Assembly: GCA_937877625.1 (NCBI GenBank)
Contig: CALFJG010000090.1
Span: forward strand, 1-52,186
Length of the DNA stretch: 52,186 bases
Direction of reading: 5' to 3'
From: an uncultured Prevotellaceae bacterium
Lineage (GTDB): Bacteria > Bacteroidota > Bacteroidia > Bacteroidales > Bacteroidaceae
Positions 49,087 through 52,186 of the stretch are shown in pieces. The notes beneath the pieces are model-generated. The model was not told where the DNA came from, made no database searches, and worked only from the letters and a program-made list of their open reading frames with translations. The first letter of the stretch is position 1; each line of letters opens with the position of its first letter. The translations under genes and the position numbers were made by a program.

Positions 49087-49289
49087 GATTTTTTTCAAGT
49101 GCTTAGAAATTTTTTTCGAGTGCTTAGAAATTTTTTTCGAGTGCTTAGAAATTTTTTTCAAGTGCTTAGAAATTTTTTTCAAGTGCTTAGAAATTTTTTT
49201 TCAAGCCGCTTAGAAATTTTTTTCAAGTGCTTAGAAATTTTTTTTCAAGTGCTTAGAATTTTTTTTTCAAGCCGCTTAGAAATTTTTCA
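49087..49289. repeat. Tandem array of nine 21-bp T-tract units
   Basis: Nine units near CAAGTGCTTAGAAATTTTTTT, spaced 21-22 bp. Variants have CGAGTG or CAAGCCG at the core start. The unit is the reverse complement of that in the array at 5255-5572 apart from TAG for TTG, so the two arrays are inverted relative to each other although their leader motifs point the same way. A-tracts in phase with the helix predict strong curvature. The frame through it (49066-49329) encodes only FFQVLRN repeats and is not a gene. No other feature is seen between 49290 and the ompA promoter. Confidence 0.85.
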
Positions 49290-49631
49290 GGCATATAAAA
49301 AAGTCTGCTATACGGAAACGATTTTCTGAAATGGGTATTCAAGTTTCGGAGGTGGTGTAAAAGTCCTGAAAGTGGCGAATGCTTACTGCCCCTTACAGGT
49401 CAAGACCGCACCTTGTATGCTGTACGGGCGAACAAGATAGGCTTCCTTAATCTCTGAAACTTGTTTTTTTTAGAATATATATCCGCCTACGTGTTTACTT
49501 TCTTCCAATGTTAAAAAACCTTATTGGTGTAAAAAAACTAAACGATCGGCTTTTTTTAGGGCTGAAAGCACAAAAACGAAAAGAAAAACGCGGTTTTTTC
49601 GCTTTTTTCGCGCTTTAAATGCAAAAAAATG

Positions 49632-49660
49632 TTGTGAAATAAAAAATATCCCTATCTTTG
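49632..49660 (+). promoter_or_regulatory. Promoter of ompA
   Basis: TTG at 49632-49634, spacing of 18 nt, and TATCTTTG at 49653-49660 fit the Bacteroidota promoter. It gives a leader of about 110 nt. Confidence 0.7.
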
Positions 49661-49670
49661 CCCCGCAAAT

Positions 49671-49723
49671 CTGCGCAGTGGCAGGCTTCCGCTTACTACC
49701 GGGTGGCTTCATAGCCCGCGCAG
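49671..49723 (+). promoter_or_regulatory. Structured 5' leader of ompA mRNA
   Basis: CTGCGC (49671-49676) pairs with GCGCAG (49718-49723), closing a 41-nt interior with further pairing (GGGTGGCTtcataGCCC at 49701-49717). No T-run follows, so this is not a simple terminator. It lies in the leader about 50 nt before the ATG, so it may act as an mRNA-stabilising element or a regulatory fold. No known riboswitch class is recognised. Confidence 0.5.
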
Positions 49724-49775
49724 AAATTTATAGAGAAACACAACAACCTAATTATTCATCAATTTTTAAAAATTT

Positions 49776-51098
49776 ATGAAAAAGTCACTTTTTGCAATTG
49801 CGCTGGCAGTTTTCGCTCTCGGCGCATCGGCACAGGAAGCTCCTGTGAGCAAGTACAGTGTGGCAACTAACAGTTTCTGGGCTAACTGGTTTGTACAGGC
49901 CGGTTTCAGTGCCCACATGACGTTCTCCTCGCAGGAGCAGTCGGATTTAGACTTCTTCAAGCCGATGGAGCGTGGTCAGATTGGCGGAAGCCTTGCAGTA
50001 GGTAAGTGGTTCACTCCCGGTATCGGTCTGCGTACCAAAGGACGCGTATATCGCGACAAGGCCGTTTACAACGAGGACATACACCCCAGCTTCAGCTACT
50101 GGCAAGTTACTGAGGACGTGCTCTTCAACCTTTCCAACCTCCTTTGTGGTTACAACGAGAACCGCGTGTGGAACTTCGTTCCTTATGTAGGTCTCGGTGT
50201 GAACAAGATGATGACCTTCGGAGGCAAGGACTATGAGATCGTTTACAACGCTGGTTTGCTCAACACCTTCCGCATCAGCAACCGCATCGGTGTCTTCTTC
50301 GACATCTATGCTCAGACCACCGAGGGTTCTTTCGACCGTTGGAATCTCTATGCAGATAAAATGAACGCCGCTAACGCCAACGCCGCAGCAGCAACAGCAA
50401 CAGCCACCCCAGGAACAGCAGCCACGGCAGGAACGACACCCGTGGCAGCCGCACCTGTTGCTGCTATAGGTGCTGATCCTTGGCGTAACTACTCCAAGTA
50501 CAACAGCCGCTACTGGGACAAGCAGCTCGGCATTGACCTCGGTGTACAAATCAACATCAGCAAGACCACAACGTGGAGCAAGGTACCCGATGTATCGGCT
50601 CTCACCGCTATGTACGACGAGCAGCTCAATGCTATGAAGCTCGCCCTGAAGAACTGCGAGGATGAGAACCAGCGCCTGCTCGACCTCATCGCTGCACAGC
50701 CCCAAGACCAAGGTCAGGCTCGCGTACAGACACAGACGCAGACTCAGATTGAGTACCGCGACCGCGTCGTAACGCAGTACGTAGGCTCTCCCGCCAGCGT
50801 ATTCTTCAAACTCGGCAGCTCTAAGATTGCCAGCCGCAGCGACCTCGTAAACGTTTCCGACCTCGCTCAGATTGCGAAGGAGAAAGGCCTCACCCTCGTT
50901 GTTACGGGTTATGCCGACAGTGCTACGGGTACCGAGGAAATCAACCAACGTCTCGCCGAGCAGCGTGCTGCTGCTGTAGCTGCTGAACTCGAGGCTATGG
51001 GCGTACCCGCAAGCCAAATCGAGCAAGTGGCTAAGGGCGGTGTTGACACCCTTACTCCGTACGAGTACAACCGCCGCGCTACGGTTACCGTGAAATAA
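49776..51098 (+). CDS. OmpA-family outer-membrane protein
   Basis: A 440-residue protein with signal peptide MKKSLFAIALAVFALGASAQ. Residues about 25-270 form a beta-barrel-like domain with an Ala/Thr/Pro-rich loop (NAAAATATATPGTAATAG), which is low-complexity at both DNA and protein level. A short coiled segment follows (EQLNAMKLALKNCEDENQRLLDLIAAQ). The C-terminal OmpA domain (about 335-440: SVFFKLGSSKIASRSDLVNVSDLAQIAKEKGLTLVVTGYADSATG...NQRLAEQRAAAVAAEL) contains the peptidoglycan-binding Asp and NQRLAEQRA motifs and ends in YEYNRRATVTVK. The ATG follows an A/T-rich leader without Shine-Dalgarno. It links the outer membrane to the cell wall and is presumably highly expressed, given the strong promoter, structured leader and terminator. 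Confidence 0.93.
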   Translation: MKKSLFAIALAVFALGASAQEAPVSKYSVATNSFWANWFVQAGFSAHMTFSSQEQSDLDFFKPMERGQIGGSLAVGKWFTPGIGLRTKGRVYRDKAVYNEDIHPSFSYWQVTEDVLFNLSNLLCGYNENRVWNFVPYVGLGVNKMMTFGGKDYEIVYNAGLLNTFRISNRIGVFFDIYAQTTEGSFDRWNLYADKMNAANANAAAATATATPGTAATAGTTPVAAAPVAAIGADPWRNYSKYNSRYWDKQLGIDLGVQINISKTTTWSKVPDVSALTAMYDEQLNAMKLALKNCEDENQRLLDLIAAQPQDQGQARVQTQTQTQIEYRDRVVTQYVGSPASVFFKLGSSKIASRSDLVNVSDLAQIAKEKGLTLVVTGYADSATGTEEINQRLAEQRAAAVAAELEAMGVPASQIEQVAKGGVDTLTPYEYNRRATVTVK

Positions 51099-51145
51099 GT
51101 AACCATACACGCGCGAACAAAGCGTAAGTACTAATAAGAATCTAT

Positions 51146-51181
51146 AAAGAGGATGCACCCTTTTCGGTGTATCCTCTTTTT
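51146..51181 (+). terminator. Terminator of ompA
   Basis: AAAGAGGATGCACC (51146-51159) and GGTGTATCCTCTTT (51166-51179) form a 14-bp stem, with one wobble, ending in TTTTT. It lies 48 bp after the stop codon. Confidence 0.92.
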
Positions 51182-51251
51182 GCTGGTTCGCCCGACATGG
51201 GCATAATCTAACGGGTGGTGTAAATCAAGCAGGTATAAGTGTGAAGGTTAT

Positions 51252-51334
51252 GCTCGTCTTCGACAGGCTTTTGCTCGCCAAGGCAATGCTGAAACAAGTT
51301 TAGCATTGCTCTTCTGGCTTAACGCAAAAGTTCG
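51252..51334. repeat. Copy of the AACTTTTGCG hairpin element
   Basis: It shows CTCGTCTTCGACAGGCTTTT, a foldback GGCAATGCT/AGCATTGCTC and the right end CTTCTGGCTTAACGCAAAAG. It aligns with the copy at 1166-1241 (TTCGTCTTCAACAGACTTTT...GGCTTTACGCAAAAGTT) and, at its right end, with 1118-1147. It lies between the ompA terminator and the rpsO promoter. Confidence 0.75.
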
Positions 51335-51380
51335 TCAAAGGAGAAAAAATCGCCTTTAGCACGCAAAAAAGCACGGAAAG

Positions 51381-51412
51381 TTTGGCTTGTGTGCCAAGAA
51401 ACCCTATTTTTG
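51381..51412 (+). promoter_or_regulatory. Promoter of rpsO
   Basis: TTTG (51381-51384), 20 nt, TATTTTTG (51405-51412) is a textbook Bacteroidota -33/-7 pair. The leader before the ATG at 51482 would be about 63 nt, with room for an S15 autoregulatory fold, though none is evident. Confidence 0.8.
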
Positions 51413-51481
51413 CCACCGCTTTCGGAAAAGGAAGCACGAATATATCTTAATTATTTTTATCAATTTACATTTTCTTCATCT

Positions 51482-51751
51482 ATGTACTTAGATTCTCAGA
51501 AGAAGCAAGAGATCTTTGGCAAGTACGGAAAGTCTAACACGGATACTGGTTCCGCCGAGAGCCAGATAGCCTTGTTTTCCCACCGTATAGCCCACCTGAC
51601 GGAGCATGTCAAGGCCAACCGTAAAGATCATAGGACAGAGAGAGCCTTGGTAATGCTGGTGGGTAAGCGCCGCTCGCTGCTTAACTACTTGAAACGCAAA
51701 GACGTGGAGCGCTATCGCGCTATCGTCAAAGCACTCGGCTTGCGTAAGTAG
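51482..51751 (+). CDS. rpsO: 30S ribosomal protein S15
   Basis: An 89-residue primary 16S rRNA-binding protein of the small-subunit platform. MYLDSQKKQEIFGKYGKSNTDTGSAESQIALFSHRIAHLTEHVKANRKDHRTERALVMLVGKRRSLLNYLKRKDVERYRAIVKALGLRK contains the family signature (TGSAESQIALFSxRIxxLTEHxKxxxKDxxxxRxLxxLVxxRRxLLxYLKxxDxxxYxxxIxxLGLR). The start is at ATG 51482; an in-frame ATG at 51389 lies upstream of the -7 box and is excluded. Single gene with its own promoter and terminator. Confidence 0.98.
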   Translation: MYLDSQKKQEIFGKYGKSNTDTGSAESQIALFSHRIAHLTEHVKANRKDHRTERALVMLVGKRRSLLNYLKRKDVERYRAIVKALGLRK

Positions 51752-51790
51752 GTATTTGCTTTCAATTTACCTCTGCAAGTTAGAACAACC

Positions 51791-51833
51791 ACAGCAAGGC
51801 CGCCGCGAAGAAACCTCGTGGCGGCCTTGCTGT
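51791..51833 (+). terminator. Hairpin terminator after rpsO
   Basis: Perfect 14-bp stem ACAGCAAGGCCGCC (51791-51804) and GGCGGCCTTGCTGT (51820-51833), loop of 15 nt. The T-rich tail is TCTGTTGTTCTT. Only 40 bp after the stop. Confidence 0.85.
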
Positions 51834-51897
51834 TCTGTTGTTCTTAATGATTGAGGGATAAAGCCCAGAGAGCTTGACGAATGGCCTCGCCGTCGCG

Positions 51898-51923
51898 TGC
51901 CGGAGCGTACGCGGCTCGCGTGC
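51898..51923 (+). repeat. Copy of the 106-bp-unit core (GCACGCGGCTCGCGTGC family)
   Basis: TGCCGGAGCG followed by TACGCGGCTCGCGTGC matches 891-916 at 25 of 26 positions. It is followed by further GCGAGCC/CTGCGCTCC words of the same repeat type up to about 51970. No gene is seen between 51834 and the window end. Confidence 0.75.
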
Positions 51924-51985
51924 AAGAGAATGCAGGCGAGCCGACTGCGCTCCCAGAAGCCTGCGCTCCTTGGCTTGTTGATAGC

Positions 51986-52073
51986 GAGGGGCTTACTTCT
52001 GAAAAAGTATCCGCAACGCCTGTTTATCGGCATTGCGGACGTAGATATGTTGCGGCGGCGCGTTTTAGCGGAC
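51986..52073 (-). repeat. Dispersed repeat with hairpin, copy 2 (inverted)
   Basis: Reverse complement of the 685-770 family: it reads GTCCGCTAAAACGCGCC...CCGCAATGCCGATAAACAGG CGTTGCGGATACTTTTTC on the minus strand. The stem (52011-52020 with 52029-52038) has one mismatch. The T-run lies on the minus strand, so it would terminate leftward transcription. Confidence 0.75.
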
Positions 52074-52159
52074 AGCAATAGATTTTAATAGAAGTCCGAC
52101 CGTGCTAAAACTTAGTCCGACCAATTTTCGGCTTATATGCCAAAAAGAGACCTATAATC

Positions 52160-52186
52160 ACCCGCACAGCCTTTATCTGTGCGGGT
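52160..52186 (+). terminator. Terminator-like hairpin at the right edge
   Basis: ACCCGCACAG (52160-52169) and CTGTGCGGGT (52177-52186) are perfect 10-bp arms around CCTTTAT. The sequence after it is outside the window, so a T-run cannot be checked. It may belong to a neighbouring gene. Confidence 0.5.

Noticed and set aside
49066..49329. Open frame encoding FFQVLRN repeats
   Set aside because: The same artefact in the second 21-bp array.
51389..51481. Extended rpsO start
   Set aside because: It lies before the -7 box at 51405-51412 and extends S15 beyond its fixed length of 89 residues.

Overview
The window looks like a chromosomal segment from a member of the Bacteroidales, most likely a Prevotella-like organism. 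Evidence: (i) many genes are preceded by the Bacteroidota -7 promoter box TAnnTTTG, sometimes with a TTTG/TTG element about 20 bp upstream, and purine-rich Shine-Dalgarno sites are mostly absent; (ii) the gene content is typical of the group: a three-subunit fumarate reductase/succinate dehydrogenase with a five-helix cytochrome b, the lpxD-lpxC-lpxA-pRiA4b-like order, coaX next to an outer-membrane protein gene and lptC, a TamL/TamB pair, an inositol-phosphate synthase and a secreted protein with a Prevotella-like C-terminal tail. The genus is inference.

Layout. 1-1243: end of a formylglycine-generating-enzyme-like gene, then dispersed repeats. 1244-4970 (minus): frdCAB operon with a near-consensus promoter. 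4971-5780: gene-free, with an A-tract array of 21-bp units. 5781-12973 (plus): ruvB, ybeY, purD, a MmeI-like fused restriction-modification enzyme, two membrane proteins. 13102-18043 (plus): ATP-grasp/esterase pair and a large secreted protein. 18123-20520: a candidate small RNA, an AT-rich lone ATPase gene, and a phage-lysis-like fragment with a broken gene. 20521-24681 (minus): CNNM/CorC-like protein, LptC, an outer-membrane protein and CoaX. 24681-25141: direct repeats and a very large nested palindrome. 25142-26186 (minus): secreted endonuclease/phosphatase-family protein. 26386-27412 (plus): ECF sigma factor and its probable anti-sigma partner. 27655-31162 (minus): pRiA4b-like protein, lpxA, lpxC, lpxD (lipid A). 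31372-36602 (plus): dnaE and queA. 36610-48656 (minus): DUF5686-like protein, inositol-3-phosphate synthase, TamL, TamB. 48657-49631: gene-free, with a second 21-bp-unit array. 49632-51181: ompA-family gene with a structured leader. 51381-51833: rpsO. 51834-52186: repeats related to those at the left end.

Much of the window serves the cell envelope: lipid A synthesis (LpxA/C/D), LPS export (LptC), outer-membrane assembly (TamL/TamB), an OmpA anchor, an inositol lipid precursor enzyme and several outer-membrane or secreted proteins. The remainder is housekeeping (RuvB, YbeY, PurD, CoaX, DnaE, QueA, S15) plus accessory genes (restriction-modification enzyme, lone ATPase, lysis fragment). No tRNA, rRNA, CRISPR array or intact insertion sequence was recognised. 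The least explained parts are non-coding: the paired 21-bp arrays with a shared leader, the 116-bp palindrome, the hairpin elements present near both ends of the window, and a promoter-hairpin-terminator unit that looks like an undescribed small RNA.
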